Positions 1-8,519 of a DNA stretch of 64,000 nucleotides are shown here, one piece after another. The stretch is taken from positions 1-64,000 of the forward strand of contig JAAYDI010000103.1 in assembly GCA_012729315.1 (NCBI GenBank), in the 5' to 3' direction. The notes beneath the pieces were generated by a model. The model saw only the letters and a program-made list of their open reading frames with translations. It made no database searches and had not been told where the DNA came from. The DNA comes from Planctomycetaceae bacterium. GTDB lineage: Bacteria > Planctomycetota > Planctomycetia > Pirellulales > Pirellulaceae. Each line of letters begins with the position of its first letter. The stretch's first letter is position 1. A program made the position numbers and the translations under genes.

Positions 1-173
1 AGAAGGGTGAGGTCAACGAGGGACTGCTGAACATGGTGGAGATGGCCTTCCGGGCCTACGACCCCTGCTTCGGCTGTGCCGCGCACACCCTGCCCGGACA
101 GATGCCGCTGGAAGTCCGTCTCCGCGACCCGCAGGGGAACCTGGTGCAACGGCTGACGCAGTACGTGGACTAG
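1..173 (+). CDS. [NiFe] hydrogenase large subunit, C-terminal end (partial)
   Basis: Only the last 57 residues are in the window; the gene is cut by the left edge. Seen: the motif DPCFGCAAH, the C-terminal CxxC pair that ligates the Ni-Fe site and the bridging metal position, followed by a 28-residue tail beginning TLPGQMPLEV. In this family the tail is removed by an endopeptidase that cuts after the motif histidine once nickel is inserted. The endopeptidase gene follows 85 bases downstream and the hyp genes after it, so this is the structural gene the operon serves. The TLPGQMPLEV tail looks more like group 3 (soluble, NAD(P)- or F420-type) enzymes than group 1, but one short fragment does not settle the class. 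Confidence 0.93.
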   Translation, partial: KGEVNEGLLNMVEMAFRAYDPCFGCAAHTLPGQMPLEVRLRDPQGNLVQRLTQYVD

Positions 174-258
174 GCGCCGGGCGCGCTCCGACCGCGGCGG
201 ATGCGTGATTCTCCGTCACGCGCGGTGTGTGCGGTGCGGTGGGTGGGAGTGATGTAAC

Positions 259-819
259 GTGACCGGTGCCGGATGCGATCCGAACGCGGCTCCGCCGGCT
301 GAACAGCCGCCGGCAGCACTGCGCCGTGCGGCTGTCGGCAAGACGCTGGTGATTGGTCTGGGCAACCCGCTCATCGCCGATGACAGTGTCGGGCTGCGCG
401 TGGTGGAGCAGCTCAAAAGCCGGCTGGCCGACTACTCAGGGGTCGACGTGACGGAAGACTACTGGGGCGGGCTGCGGCTGATGGAACGCATGATCGGGTA
501 CTCCCGCGCCATCGTGGTGGACGCGATCTGCACCGGTACCGCACCGCCCGGCACGATCCATCACTTGGCCGCCGATTCGCTGGCCACGCAGCGCAGCGCT
601 TCGGCGCACGACGTGAATCTGCCTACCGCGCTAGCGTTCGGCCGCCATGCCGGTGCGGAGCTGCCGGCGGACCAGGACGTACACCTGGTGGGCATCGAAG
701 CCCAGGATGTGATTAACTTCAGCGAACAATGCACGCCGGCTGTGACAGAAGCGATTCCCCGTGCCGTGGAGGAGGTTGTCCGGTTACTCGATGCCCTGCT
801 AGAAAGATCAGGAAGGTGA
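259..819 (+). CDS. Hydrogenase maturation endopeptidase (HycI/HyaD/HoxW type)
   Basis: 186 residues, GTG start. It cuts the C-terminal tail from the hydrogenase large subunit after nickel insertion, in the cytoplasm (peptidase family M52). The core starts near residue 30 with VIGLGNPLIADDSVG, the family's nickel-sensing acidic loop. A second acidic site lies in IVVDAICTG and the third metal ligand is probably the histidine in SAHDVNLP. A 27-residue Ala/Pro-rich N-terminal extension precedes the core; no good start lies closer to the core in frame, so the GTG is kept, but the extension could be untranslated. It sits directly behind the large-subunit gene, the usual place for the dedicated protease. 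Confidence 0.92.
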   Translation: MTGAGCDPNAAPPAEQPPAALRRAAVGKTLVIGLGNPLIADDSVGLRVVEQLKSRLADYSGVDVTEDYWGGLRLMERMIGYSRAIVVDAICTGTAPPGTIHHLAADSLATQRSASAHDVNLPTALAFGRHAGAELPADQDVHLVGIEAQDVINFSEQCTPAVTEAIPRAVEEVVRLLDALLERSGR

Positions 820-1029
820 TTTCAGCGGACAGTGTCGCGAACGACATACTGTTGCAGATGACGAAGGTCCTCGCCACACGGCTGGAAGACGCGCGGGTCC
901 AACTGGCTGCCTCGGACTGAACCGCCAGAGGTTGGTGCGGGCGGGCCGACTGTATACGATTGGAGTGCCAGGGCAGGAGCTGCCGTTGTCCGTCCGTGGC
1001 TGGTCCGTCCGTGGCAGGAAGGTGCTCGC

Positions 1030-1377
1030 GTGCACGAAATGTCGATCGTTCAGGCGCTGTTGGAGCAGGTCCAGTCCGAGGTCGAACGGGCCGGCCATCC
1101 GGGGCGCGTGGTGGCGCTCCACCTGGTGATCGGGCGCCTCTCGGGGGTGCATGTCGATGCGATTCGGTTCGGGTTCGACGTGCTGTCCTCCGACTCCATC
1201 GCCGCAGGGGCGGCGCTGTACATCGAGTGCCCGAAAGCCCGCTGCCACTGCGCCGCGTGTGGTGGTGAGCGGGAGATTGACGAGATTGTGATCGGCTGCC
1301 CGGACTGCGGGTCGGCCGCGATCACGATTCGTGGCGGCCAGGAGCTGCTGCTGCAGTCGATCGAGCTGGAAGAGTGA
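1030..1377 (+). CDS. hypA: Hydrogenase nickel incorporation protein HypA
   Basis: 115 residues, typical HypA length, GTG start. HypA is a cytoplasmic nickel metallochaperone that works with HypB to load nickel into the hydrogenase large subunit. It begins MHEMS, with the N-terminal histidine (residue 2) that binds nickel, and has a zinc knuckle of two CxxC pairs (Cys74/77 and Cys90/93) in CAACGG and CPDCGS. The start is fixed by the MHE motif. A 15-bp tandem duplication (988-1017) lies just upstream, and the short AGGAAGG within 1016-1022 is a plausible ribosome binding site. hypB follows closely, so they are probably co-transcribed. Confidence 0.96.
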   Translation: MHEMSIVQALLEQVQSEVERAGHPGRVVALHLVIGRLSGVHVDAIRFGFDVLSSDSIAAGAALYIECPKARCHCAACGGEREIDEIVIGCPDCGSAAITIRGGQELLLQSIELEE

Positions 1378-1413
1378 CGCGAGATTCAGCCGGCGGTGCC
1401 GGGGAGGCGACCT

Positions 1414-2070
1414 GTGAAAATCGTAGCCGCCAAAAAGATCCTGAAAGCCAACGATCAGCTGGCGAGCGAGAACAGGGCGGAGTTCGCCCGGGAGGGGGTG
1501 TTGTGTGTTAACCTCGTTGGCTCGCCCGGCTGCGGAAAGACCACGTTGCTGGAGGCCGTCTTTGCACAGCTGGCCCCGACGTTGAGCCCCTCCGTCATCG
1601 AAGGAGACATTGCCGGACAGGTCGATGCGGAACGCATGGAGCGGATCGGGATCCCCGTCGTGCAGATCAACACTGACGGTATGTGCCATCTGGAGGCCAG
1701 CATGATCGCGGCCGCGGCCCAGGGTATCGACCTGAAAAATGTGGATATGCTGTGGATCGAAAACGTGGGCAACCTGGTCTGTACCGCCGGTTACGACCTG
1801 GGCGAGCACCTCCGCATTGTTGTCCTGAGTACGGCGGAGGGAGATGACAAACTCATCAAGTACCCCGCGATTTTTCAGCGGAGTGATGCGCTGGTCATTA
1901 CCAAGACTGACCTGCTCCCCTACCTGAATTTCGATGTCGCCCAGGCGCGGGCCGGCATGCAGCGGCTGGCCCCGGAAGCCCGTGTCTTCGAAGTGTCCGC
2001 GACGACCGGTCACGGCGTGGCGGAACTGGTGCAGTGGCTGGTGGAGAAGCAGGCTGCGGCCCGGGACTGA
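1414..2070 (+). CDS. hypB: Hydrogenase nickel incorporation GTPase HypB
   Basis: 218 residues. HypB is a SIMIBI-class GTPase that powers nickel delivery with HypA. Seen: Walker A GSPGCGKTT near residue 38, EGDIAGQVDAERM, the metal-binding region MCHLEA, IENVGNLVC and the guanine-specificity motif TKTD. It lacks both the N-terminal CxxCGC high-affinity nickel site and a His-rich nickel-storage stretch, so it is the minimal form. I start it at the GTG at 1414 (MKIVAAKKIL) because GGGGAGG at 1401-1407 lies 6 bases upstream; an in-frame GTG at 1396 would add six residues with no ribosome binding site. Confidence 0.96.
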   Translation: MKIVAAKKILKANDQLASENRAEFAREGVLCVNLVGSPGCGKTTLLEAVFAQLAPTLSPSVIEGDIAGQVDAERMERIGIPVVQINTDGMCHLEASMIAAAAQGIDLKNVDMLWIENVGNLVCTAGYDLGEHLRIVVLSTAEGDDKLIKYPAIFQRSDALVITKTDLLPYLNFDVAQARAGMQRLAPEARVFEVSATTGHGVAELVQWLVEKQAAARD

Positions 2071-2112
2071 TGTGCGGGAGCGGTGGCGCGATGAGCAGCC
2101 GATGAGCAGCCC

Positions 2113-4413
2113 ATGAACGATTCGTCCATGTCTCGCCGGCTGGCCATCACCGTTCACGGGATTGTCCAAGGGGTCGGCTTTCGGCCCTTCGTGTTTCACC
2201 TTGCCCGGTCGGAGCGGCTCGCCGGCTGGGTGGTCAACGAGCCGGACGCGGTGCGCATCGAGATCCAGGGGCCGGCCTTGGAGGTGGCGCGGTTCGTCGG
2301 CCGATTGCGCGGCGAGTGCCCGCCGGCAGCACGGATCGAGCAGCTGGTTGTGACGGAACTGCCGCTGGTTGCCGCGGCGGGTGGAGTCGCGGGTGACTTC
2401 GAGATCCGGGCGAGTCAGGCGGGGGTGCAGCGGCGCCCGACCGTGCCCGCCGATCTGGCCACGTGCGCCGCGTGCCAGGCTGAGATAGCGAGCGCTGCGG
2501 AGCGGCGTTACCGGTATCCGTTCACGAACTGCACGAACTGCGGCCCACGCTGGTCGATCATCACCGGTTTGCCATACGACCGCGCGGAGACGTCGATGGC
2601 GCGTTTCCCGCTGTGCGCCGCCTGCCGCCGGGAGTACGAGGACCCGGCCGATCGCCGCTTCCACGCGCAGCCGATCGCATGCCCGGAGTGCGGCCCGCGT
2701 CTGCGCCTGCTGGATGCCACTGGCGCCGAGCTGGCCCACGGCTCTGCCGCGCTGGCAGAGGCCGCCCGCGCGGTGCGCGCCGGCCAGATCCTGGCTCTCA
2801 AAGGGCTGGGCGGGTTCCAGTTGGTGGTGGACGCCACAAACCAGGCGGCGGTCGAGGCGCTGCGCCGCCGCAAGCAGCGCCCTGCCAAACCGTTCGCCGT
2901 GATGCTGAGCGATCTGGATGCGGTGCGCGCCTGCTGTGTTGTGTCGCCGGGCGAGCAGGAGGCGCTGGTGTCGGCGCAGGCTCCGATCATGCTTCTGGAC
3001 CGTCGCCCCGATCTGGCGGGTCCAGCATGCATTGCGGAGGCCGTGGCACCAGGCAACCCGCAACTGGGCGTGATGCTTCCGTATTCGCCGCTGCATCACC
3101 TGCTCCTGGCCGACGTCCAGCGGCCGATCGTGTGTACCAGCGGCAATCGGGCAGAGGAGCCGATGGCGACCCGCACCGCGGATGCGCTGGCCCGGCTCGG
3201 CGGCATCGCCGATCTGGTGCTCACCCACAACCGTCCCATCGTGCGCCCCGTCGACGATTCGGTGGCGCGGGAGGAGGCCGGGCAACTGCAGTTGCTGCGG
3301 CGCGCGCGGGGTTTTGCCCCCCTGCCGCTCGCGCTGGATCGCGCCGTGCCCTGCGTGCTGGCTGTGGGAGGTCATCTCAAGAACACGGTGGCGCTGAGCA
3401 TCGGGCGCGACGTGGTCCTCAGCCCGCACGTGGGTGACCTGGACAACACGTTGAGCATGGCCGTGCATCGCCGCGCGGTGCAGGATCTGGTCGCTTTCTT
3501 CTGCGCGAAGCCGGAGATCGTCGCCTGCGACATGCATCCCGACTACGGTTCGACCCGCCATGCGGAAGAGCTGGCCGCCGCATGGCAGGTGCCGTTAGTG
3601 CGCGTGCAGCACCACCATGCGCATGTGCTGTCGGCCATCGCGGAGTGGCATCTGGCCGGACCGGTGCTGGGGCTGTCCTGGGACGGGACCGGCTACGGTC
3701 CGGACGGCACGGTGTGGGGAGGGGAAGCGATTGTCGTCGATGGTCCGCGCTGGACGCGCGTGGCCCATCTGCGCCCGTTCCCGTTGCCCGGCGGCGAGCG
3801 CGTGGCGCGCGAACCGCGCCGGGCGGCGCTGGGGATGCTGTACGCGCTGCAGCCGGCCCGCTGCGAGGAAGCGGCGCAGTGGTTTACGGCTGCCGAGTGG
3901 CACACGCTGCGGGCGGCGCTGGACCGCGGTCACCTGTTTCCGCTCAGCAGCAGCATGGGGCGGCTGTTCGACGCGGTGGCGGCTCTCTGCGGCCTGCCGG
4001 AGCGCGTGAGTTTCGAAGGGGAAGCGGCCATGCAGTTGGAGGCCGCAGTCGACTCTGGCGAAGCGGGCTGCTATCCGTTGCCGATAAGCCAGGCGGTGCC
4101 GGCCGTAGTGGACTGGCGGCCGCTGTTGGACCGGGTCCTGGAGGACCTGCATGCCGGCTGCCCGTGCGGCGTGGTGGCGGGGCGGTTTCACAACGCCCTG
4201 GCGGCACTGGCCGTGCAGCTTGCCCGCCGGGCAGCGTGTGAAAGAATTGTCCTTACCGGCGGCTGCTTCCAGAATCGGTGGCTGACGTGGCGGGTGCGCG
4301 CCGAACTGTCGCAGGCCGGATTCGAAGTGTACACTCATCAGCGTGTGCCTCCCGGCGACGGTGGGATCGCCCTCGGACAGGTGCTCGGTGCGGCCTTGCA
4401 GGTGGGAGCGTAA
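2113..4413 (+). CDS. hypF: Carbamoyltransferase HypF
   Basis: 766 residues, full length. HypF turns carbamoyl phosphate into carbamoyl-AMP and transfers the carbamoyl group to the C-terminal cysteine of HypE, the first step in making the cyanide ligands. Domains in order: acylphosphatase (residues about 5-95, GIVQGVGFRPFVF), two zinc-finger units (about 115-200, CAACQAE, CTNCGPRW, CAACRRE, CPECGPR), a YrdC-type domain (about 210-390) and a Kae1/TobZ-like domain (from about 400, with HHHAHVLSAIAEW and SWDGTGYGPDG). An 11-bp perfect tandem repeat (2090-2111) fills the space before the ATG, and no strong Shine-Dalgarno is visible. hypC starts 4 bases after the stop. Confidence 0.97.
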   Translation: MNDSSMSRRLAITVHGIVQGVGFRPFVFHLARSERLAGWVVNEPDAVRIEIQGPALEVARFVGRLRGECPPAARIEQLVVTELPLVAAAGGVAGDFEIRASQAGVQRRPTVPADLATCAACQAEIASAAERRYRYPFTNCTNCGPRWSIITGLPYDRAETSMARFPLCAACRREYEDPADRRFHAQPIACPECGPRLRLLDATGAELAHGSAALAEAARAVRAGQILALKGLGGFQLVVDATNQAAVEALRRRKQRPAKPFAVMLSDLDAVRACCVVSPGEQEALVSAQAPIMLLDRRPDLAGPACIAEAVAPGNPQLGVMLPYSPLHHLLLADVQRPIVCTSGNRAEEPMATRTADALARLGGIADLVLTHNRPIVRPVDDSVAREEAGQLQLLRRARGFAPLPLALDRAVPCVLAVGGHLKNTVALSIGRDVVLSPHVGDLDNTLSMAVHRRAVQDLVAFFCAKPEIVACDMHPDYGSTRHAEELAAAWQVPLVRVQHHHAHVLSAIAEWHLAGPVLGLSWDGTGYGPDGTVWGGEAIVVDGPRWTRVAHLRPFPLPGGERVAREPRRAALGMLYALQPARCEEAAQWFTAAEWHTLRAALDRGHLFPLSSSMGRLFDAVAALCGLPERVSFEGEAAMQLEAAVDSGEAGCYPLPISQAVPAVVDWRPLLDRVLEDLHAGCPCGVVAGRFHNALAALAVQLARRAACERIVLTGGCFQNRWLTWRVRAELSQAGFEVYTHQRVPPGDGGIALGQVLGAALQVGA

Positions 4414-4417
4414 CTCC

Positions 4418-4741
4418 ATGTGTCTAGGTATTCCCGGCAAAGTGCTCGAAATCCACACGCCCGACGGAGGCATGCCGATGGGGAAGGTGGAATTCGGGGG
4501 TATTGCGCGCGACGTCTGTCTGGTCTACCTGCCGGAAGTCGTGGTGGGCGACTGGGTGCTGGTGCACGTCGGCTTTGCTCTCAGCAAGCTGGACGAGCAG
4601 GAGGCCCGCGAGATCTTCTCGTACATCGAGCAGATTGGCGAGCTGGCGGAGGCGGATGAACTGGCGATGCCCGACGAGTTGCCCGACGAGTTGCCGGAGG
4701 CGCTGTCACCGGCAGAGCGAGAAGGCGAGGGGGCGGCGTGA
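4418..4741 (+). CDS. hypC: Hydrogenase maturation chaperone HypC
   Basis: 107 residues. HypC carries the Fe(CN)2CO unit with HypD and delivers it to the large-subunit precursor. The start is set by the invariant MCLGIPGKV, whose Cys2 is the essential iron ligand. The first about 75 residues are the usual HypC fold. The rest is an acidic Glu/Asp/Pro-rich tail, longer than typical HypC proteins of 75-95 residues. It includes a PDELPDEL repeat encoded by a perfect 12-bp tandem duplication (4669-4692). The stop overlaps the hypD GTG start by 4 bases, implying translational coupling. Confidence 0.95.
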   Translation: MCLGIPGKVLEIHTPDGGMPMGKVEFGGIARDVCLVYLPEVVVGDWVLVHVGFALSKLDEQEAREIFSYIEQIGELAEADELAMPDELPDELPEALSPAEREGEGAA

Positions 4742-5862
4742 AGTTCATTGACGAGTACCGTGACGCGGCGGCGACGCGACGGTGTGCTGAAGCGATCAGT
4801 CGGCTAGTGACACGCCCCTGGAAGCTGATGGAGATCTGTGGCGGGCAGACCCACGCCATCGTCCGCTTCGGGCTCGATGAGATATTGCCCGACGAGATCA
4901 CGCTCATCCACGGGCCCGGCTGCCCAGTCTGCGTGACGCCGATTGAGATGATCGACAAGGCGGTCGCGATCGCGTCGCGCCCGGAGGTGATCTTCTGTTC
5001 CTACGGGGACATGCTGCGCGTGCCGGGGTCCGCGCAGGATCTGCTCACTGTCAAATCGGCCGGGGGCGACGTGCGCGTAGTCTACTCGCCGTTGGACGCG
5101 GTCCAGCTGGCCCGGCAGCATCCCGACCGGCAGGTCGTGTTCTTCGCGATCGGCTTCGAGACCACCGCGCCGGCCAATGTCATGTCCGTGGTGCAGGCCC
5201 AGCGTCTGGGGCTGGACAACTTCTCCGTGCTGGTGTCGCATGTGCTGGTGCCCCCCGCGCTCCACGCGGTGCTCGGTTCACCTCGGAATCTGGTCCAGGG
5301 GGTTCTGGCGGCCGGGCACGTGTGCGCGGTGATGGGCACACGGGAGTACGAACCGATCGTGGCGCAGTACCACACGCCGATCGTCGTGACGGGGTTCGAG
5401 CCGCTGGACATTCTGCAGGGCATCTACATGTGCGTGCGGCAGCTGGAGGAAGGCCGTGCCGAACTGGAGAACCAATATGCTCGGGTCGTGCGGCCCGCCG
5501 GGAATCCCGCGGCGATCGCACAGGTGCAGCAGGTGTTGCAGACGGTCCCGCGCAAGTGGCGCGGCATCGGCGAGATTCCCGCCAGCGGCTGGGCGCTCCG
5601 CCCGGCGTACGCGGACTTCGACGCGGACCTGCGGTTCCAGGTTCAGCACGTGGCGGCCGCCGAGCCGGCTGAATGCCTGGCGGGGGAGGTGCTGCAGGGG
5701 CACCGTAAACCGCCGGAATGCCCGGCGTTCGGCCGTCGCTGTACCCCCGACAGCCCGTTGGGCGCCCCCATGGTGTCGGCCGAAGGGGCGTGCGCGGCGT
5801 ACTACCATTACCGGCGGCGAGAATCCCGCGATAGACCTGCAGAAGGTACCGAACCACGATGA
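4738..5862 (+). CDS. hypD: Hydrogenase Fe-centre assembly protein HypD
   Basis: 374 residues. HypD is the [4Fe-4S] scaffold on which the Fe(CN)2CO moiety is built together with HypC and HypE. Seen: [16 protein letters not shown] with the first essential cysteine, [21 protein letters not shown] and CAVMG. The C-terminal cysteine cluster contains [23 protein letters not shown] and EGACAAYY, which binds the iron-sulfur cluster. GTG start overlapping hypC by 4 bases; its stop overlaps the hypE start by 4 bases. All key residues are present, so it should be functional. Confidence 0.97.
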   Translation: MKFIDEYRDAAATRRCAEAISRLVTRPWKLMEICGGQTHAIVRFGLDEILPDEITLIHGPGCPVCVTPIEMIDKAVAIASRPEVIFCSYGDMLRVPGSAQDLLTVKSAGGDVRVVYSPLDAVQLARQHPDRQVVFFAIGFETTAPANVMSVVQAQRLGLDNFSVLVSHVLVPPALHAVLGSPRNLVQGVLAAGHVCAVMGTREYEPIVAQYHTPIVVTGFEPLDILQGIYMCVRQLEEGRAELENQYARVVRPAGNPAAIAQVQQVLQTVPRKWRGIGEIPASGWALRPAYADFDADLRFQVQHVAAAEPAECLAGEVLQGHRKPPECPAFGRRCTPDSPLGAPMVSAEGACAAYYHYRRRESRDRPAEGTEPR

Positions 5863-6929
5863 CCACTCCACCCGATCCGTTGCATGTGTCGTGCCCCGCT
5901 CCTCGCACCGACCAGAGCACCGTGCAACTGGCGCACGGTGGCGGCGGCCGCATGATGCGCACGCTGATCGAAGGAATACTGCTCCCCTGTTTCCACGGGG
6001 GGCAGGATGCCGGCAGGCGATTGCCCCCACACGACAGCGCTGTTGTGGATGTGGGGGGAACCCGCCTGGCCTTCACGACCGATTCGTTTGTCGTCAGCCC
6101 CTTGTTCTTCCCGGGAGGCGATATCGGCAAACTGGCGGTCTATGGCACTGTCAACGATCTGGCGATGGCCGGCGCGCGGCCGCTGTACCTGAGTTGCGGC
6201 CTGATTCTGGAAGAAGGCACGCCGCTGGACACCGTCCGGCGGGTCGTGCAGTCCATGCAGTGTGCCGCGGAGGAAGTGGGAGTGCAGATCGTCACCGGCG
6301 ATACCAAGGTGGTCGATCGCGGCAAGGCGGACGGGATCTTCATCAATACGGCCGGAGTCGGCATCGTGCCGGACGGCATCGAGGTCCATCCCGCGCGGGT
6401 CGCAGCCGGAGACAAGATTCTGCTCAGTGGTGACATCGGCCGCCACGGGATCGCCATCATGTCGCTGCGCGAAGGGTTGCAGTTCGACGGCGCGCCGGAG
6501 AGCGATTGTGCGTCGCTGGCCGATCTGGTCAGCCAGCTGACGCGCCTCGGTGCACGCCTGCACTGTCTGCGCGATCTGACGCGCGGCGGACTGGCTGCCG
6601 CTCTGATCGAGATCGCGGATCACGTCGGGGTCGGGATGGAACTGCACGAGACGGCTATCCCGATCGTGCCGCAGGTCCGCGGCGCGTGTGAGCTGCTGGG
6701 GCTGGACCCGCTCTACGTGGCGAACGAAGGGAGACTGGTGGCCATCGTGGAGCCCGGCGCCGCGCAGCAGGCGCTGGAGATCCTGGCGGCGCATCCGGCA
6801 GCACACGGAGCGGCTGTGATCGGAGAAGTCACGCAGCGGCATCCGCGCGAAGTAGAACTGCTCAATGCGTTCGGCACCGGCCGCCTGCTCGATCTGTTGT
6901 CCGGCGAACAGATGCCGCGCATCTGCTGA
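5859..6929 (+). CDS. hypE: Carbamoyl dehydratase HypE
   Basis: 356 residues, PurM/ThiL superfamily. HypE accepts the carbamoyl group from HypF on its C-terminal cysteine and dehydrates it with ATP to a thiocyanate, the source of the CN ligands. The diagnostic C-terminus PRIC is intact, with Cys as the last residue. Also seen: [11 protein letters not shown] near the N-terminus and the ATP-binding region [13 protein letters not shown]. It overlaps hypD by 4 bases (ATGA). It ends the operon; a weak 8-bp stem-loop follows at 6943-6977. Confidence 0.97.
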   Translation: MTTPPDPLHVSCPAPRTDQSTVQLAHGGGGRMMRTLIEGILLPCFHGGQDAGRRLPPHDSAVVDVGGTRLAFTTDSFVVSPLFFPGGDIGKLAVYGTVNDLAMAGARPLYLSCGLILEEGTPLDTVRRVVQSMQCAAEEVGVQIVTGDTKVVDRGKADGIFINTAGVGIVPDGIEVHPARVAAGDKILLSGDIGRHGIAIMSLREGLQFDGAPESDCASLADLVSQLTRLGARLHCLRDLTRGGLAAALIEIADHVGVGMELHETAIPIVPQVRGACELLGLDPLYVANEGRLVAIVEPGAAQQALEILAAHPAAHGAAVIGEVTQRHPREVELLNAFGTGRLLDLLSGEQMPRIC

Positions 6930-6942
6930 TCGCGCTGCCCGG

Positions 6943-6977
6943 CCGACGCAAGTGCAGCCCCCTGGGCAGTGCGTCGG
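6943..6977 (+). terminator. Weak stem-loop after hypE, possible terminator
   Basis: Perfect 8-bp inverted repeat (CCGACGCA / TGCGTCGG) with a 19-base loop, 13 bases after the hypE stop. There is no T-run, so intrinsic termination is uncertain; it may only protect the transcript end. Confidence 0.3.
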
Positions 6978-7014
6978 GCAATGCGTCTCGGGTGGATGGT
7001 ATCCGGGCCTGTGA

Positions 7015-7203
7015 TCGAAGTACACTGGCAGTACTGTGTCCCAGTGCCACCTGCTGCTGGAAGTCTGGCGGACTGCGCCCTACCTGCACGATGGACGCTA
7101 CACGACGGTCGAACAGCTGTTCACCGAAGGGCAGCACGGCGGTGCGGACCAGCTCGGCGCCGAGGAACTGGCTGATCTCGTCCAGTTCGTCCGGTCCCTG
7201 TAG
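7015..7203 (+). pseudogene. Remnant of a c-type cytochrome / di-haem peroxidase-like gene
   Basis: A short open frame (stop TAG at 7201) encodes VWRTAPYLHDGRYTTVEQLF, then an HG-rich turn, then LGAEELADLVQFVRSL. This matches the C-terminal end of planctomycete cytochrome c / di-haem peroxidase-like proteins, where the segment follows the last haem region and the LADLVxFLRSL helix closes the fold. The frame is closed upstream by a TGA at 7012. There is no haem-binding CxxCH, no ribosome binding site and no signal peptide, so only about the last 50 residues survive. The 83 bases before it and 103 bases after it hold nothing else I can identify apart from the stem-loop at 6943-6977. Family assignment is from memory of the motif. 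Confidence 0.75.
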
Positions 7204-7306
7204 TAGCCTGCCCCGTATTGGCCAATTGGTGCGCAACCGGTAGAAAGGGAGTGGCGGACCATGGCAGATGTAGACTAGAGGAATGTACAGCCGTGAGGAG
7301 AAGATG

Positions 7307-8335
7307 ATGCAATCTCGACCACTTGGAAGTTCCGGAATCCAGGCTTCAGTCGTCGGTTTCGGCGCGTGGGCTATTGGCGGATGGACTTGGGGCGGAGCCG
7401 ACGAACAGGATTCGATCCGCGCGATTCACGCGTTTCTCGATGCAGGAGGAACGCTGCTCGATACGGCCCCCATCTATGGTTTCGGCCGCAGTGAAGAAGT
7501 GGTCGGCAAGGCCATTGCCGATCGCCGCGACCGCGTGGTGCTGGCCACCAAGTGCGCCATGCGGTGGGATCTGACAGAGACGCAGAAGCGCCGCGCGTTC
7601 CGGAAATTCACGACGACCGACAAGATGTTCGACCAGCCGGGGGCCACATCCGCGGAGAGCTTCGACGTCTTCATCTACACAGGCACCGACGGCATTCGCG
7701 AGGAGGTTGAACGCAGTCTCCGACGCTTGCGCACCGACACGATCGACCTGTATCAGACACACTGGCAGGACGATTCGGTGCCCATCGAGGAGAAGATGGG
7801 AACGCTGGAAGAGCTCCGGAAGGAAGGCAAGATCCGGGCCATCGGCATCTCGAATGCCAGTCCTGCGCAGTTCGAAGAGTACTGCCGGTTCGGACAGGTT
7901 GACGCGGATCAGGAGCAGTATTCGATGCTCGATCGCGAGATGGAGAAAACCAATCTGCCGCTCTGTGCCAGCCGGCAGGTGGCGTTTCTGGCTTACAGCC
8001 CGTTGAGTCAAGGGCTGCTGACCGGCAAGATCGGGCCTGATCGCGAGTACCCGGAAGACGACCAGCGGCGGTACAAGCCTCGCTTCCGGCCGGACAATGT
8101 CCGCAAGGTGCAGGCGATGTTGGCGCGGATGCAGCCGATCGCCACGGAACGCGGTCTGAGTCTGGCCCAGCTGACGATGGCCTGGACTCTGGCGCAGCCG
8201 GGGTGCTCGCATGTGCTCTGCGGGGCCCGGACCGCACAGCAGGCTGTCGACAACGCAGCTGCCGGTTCTGTGGAGCTCAGTCCCGACGAATTGGCGACGA
8301 TCACCAGCGCTGTCGACGCTTACGATGGAGTCTGA
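7307..8335 (+). CDS. Aldo/keto reductase
   Basis: 342 residues. Cytoplasmic NADPH-dependent oxidoreductase of the aldo/keto reductase superfamily, general-stress/YhdN-like branch by appearance. Seen: N-terminal RPLGSSGIQASVVGFGAW, the catalytic Asp and Tyr in LLDTAPIYGFGRSE, the catalytic Lys in VVLATKCAMRW, YQTHWQDDS, and SPLSQGLLTGKI near the cofactor site. Start chosen at the ATG at 7307 because GAGGAG at 7295-7300 is 6 bases upstream; ATGs at 7283 and 7304 are in frame but less well placed. Substrate unknown. A sugar-isomerase-like gene follows 184 bases downstream, so a sugar or polyol substrate is plausible. Confidence 0.93.
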   Translation: MQSRPLGSSGIQASVVGFGAWAIGGWTWGGADEQDSIRAIHAFLDAGGTLLDTAPIYGFGRSEEVVGKAIADRRDRVVLATKCAMRWDLTETQKRRAFRKFTTTDKMFDQPGATSAESFDVFIYTGTDGIREEVERSLRRLRTDTIDLYQTHWQDDSVPIEEKMGTLEELRKEGKIRAIGISNASPAQFEEYCRFGQVDADQEQYSMLDREMEKTNLPLCASRQVAFLAYSPLSQGLLTGKIGPDREYPEDDQRRYKPRFRPDNVRKVQAMLARMQPIATERGLSLAQLTMAWTLAQPGCSHVLCGARTAQQAVDNAAAGSVELSPDELATITSAVDAYDGV

Positions 8336-8489
8336 TAGGGTGCGGGTCGGCCAGACGATGGCCGGTCCGTCTGGACGTGGTCGCCGTCTTGGAGAGAATG
8401 TGCGTGCGAGGTCTGCCGTGCCGGCGCTGCGCGATCCGCTGTGTGCAGCCCGCGCGGCGGGCGCGAAACAGTAGTATCCGATCCCACGT

Positions 8490-8515
8490 CAAGGAGACAT
8501 GACAAGGAGACCTGA
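8490..8515 (+). repeat. 13-bp tandem duplication carrying a duplicated ribosome binding site
   Basis: Two adjacent 13-bp units differing at one base, each containing AAGGAGA. The second copy is correctly spaced (9 bases) from the ATG at 8520. The first copy precedes an in-frame ATG at 8499 by only 2 bases. Confidence 0.85.
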
Positions 8516-8519
8516 CACG

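Noticed and set aside
808-3561. 917-codon open frame on the minus strand
   Set aside because: It lies opposite hypA, hypB and hypF, which have intact family motifs. The frame is a by-product of GC-rich codon bias; its translation is His/Arg/Gln-rich with no family.
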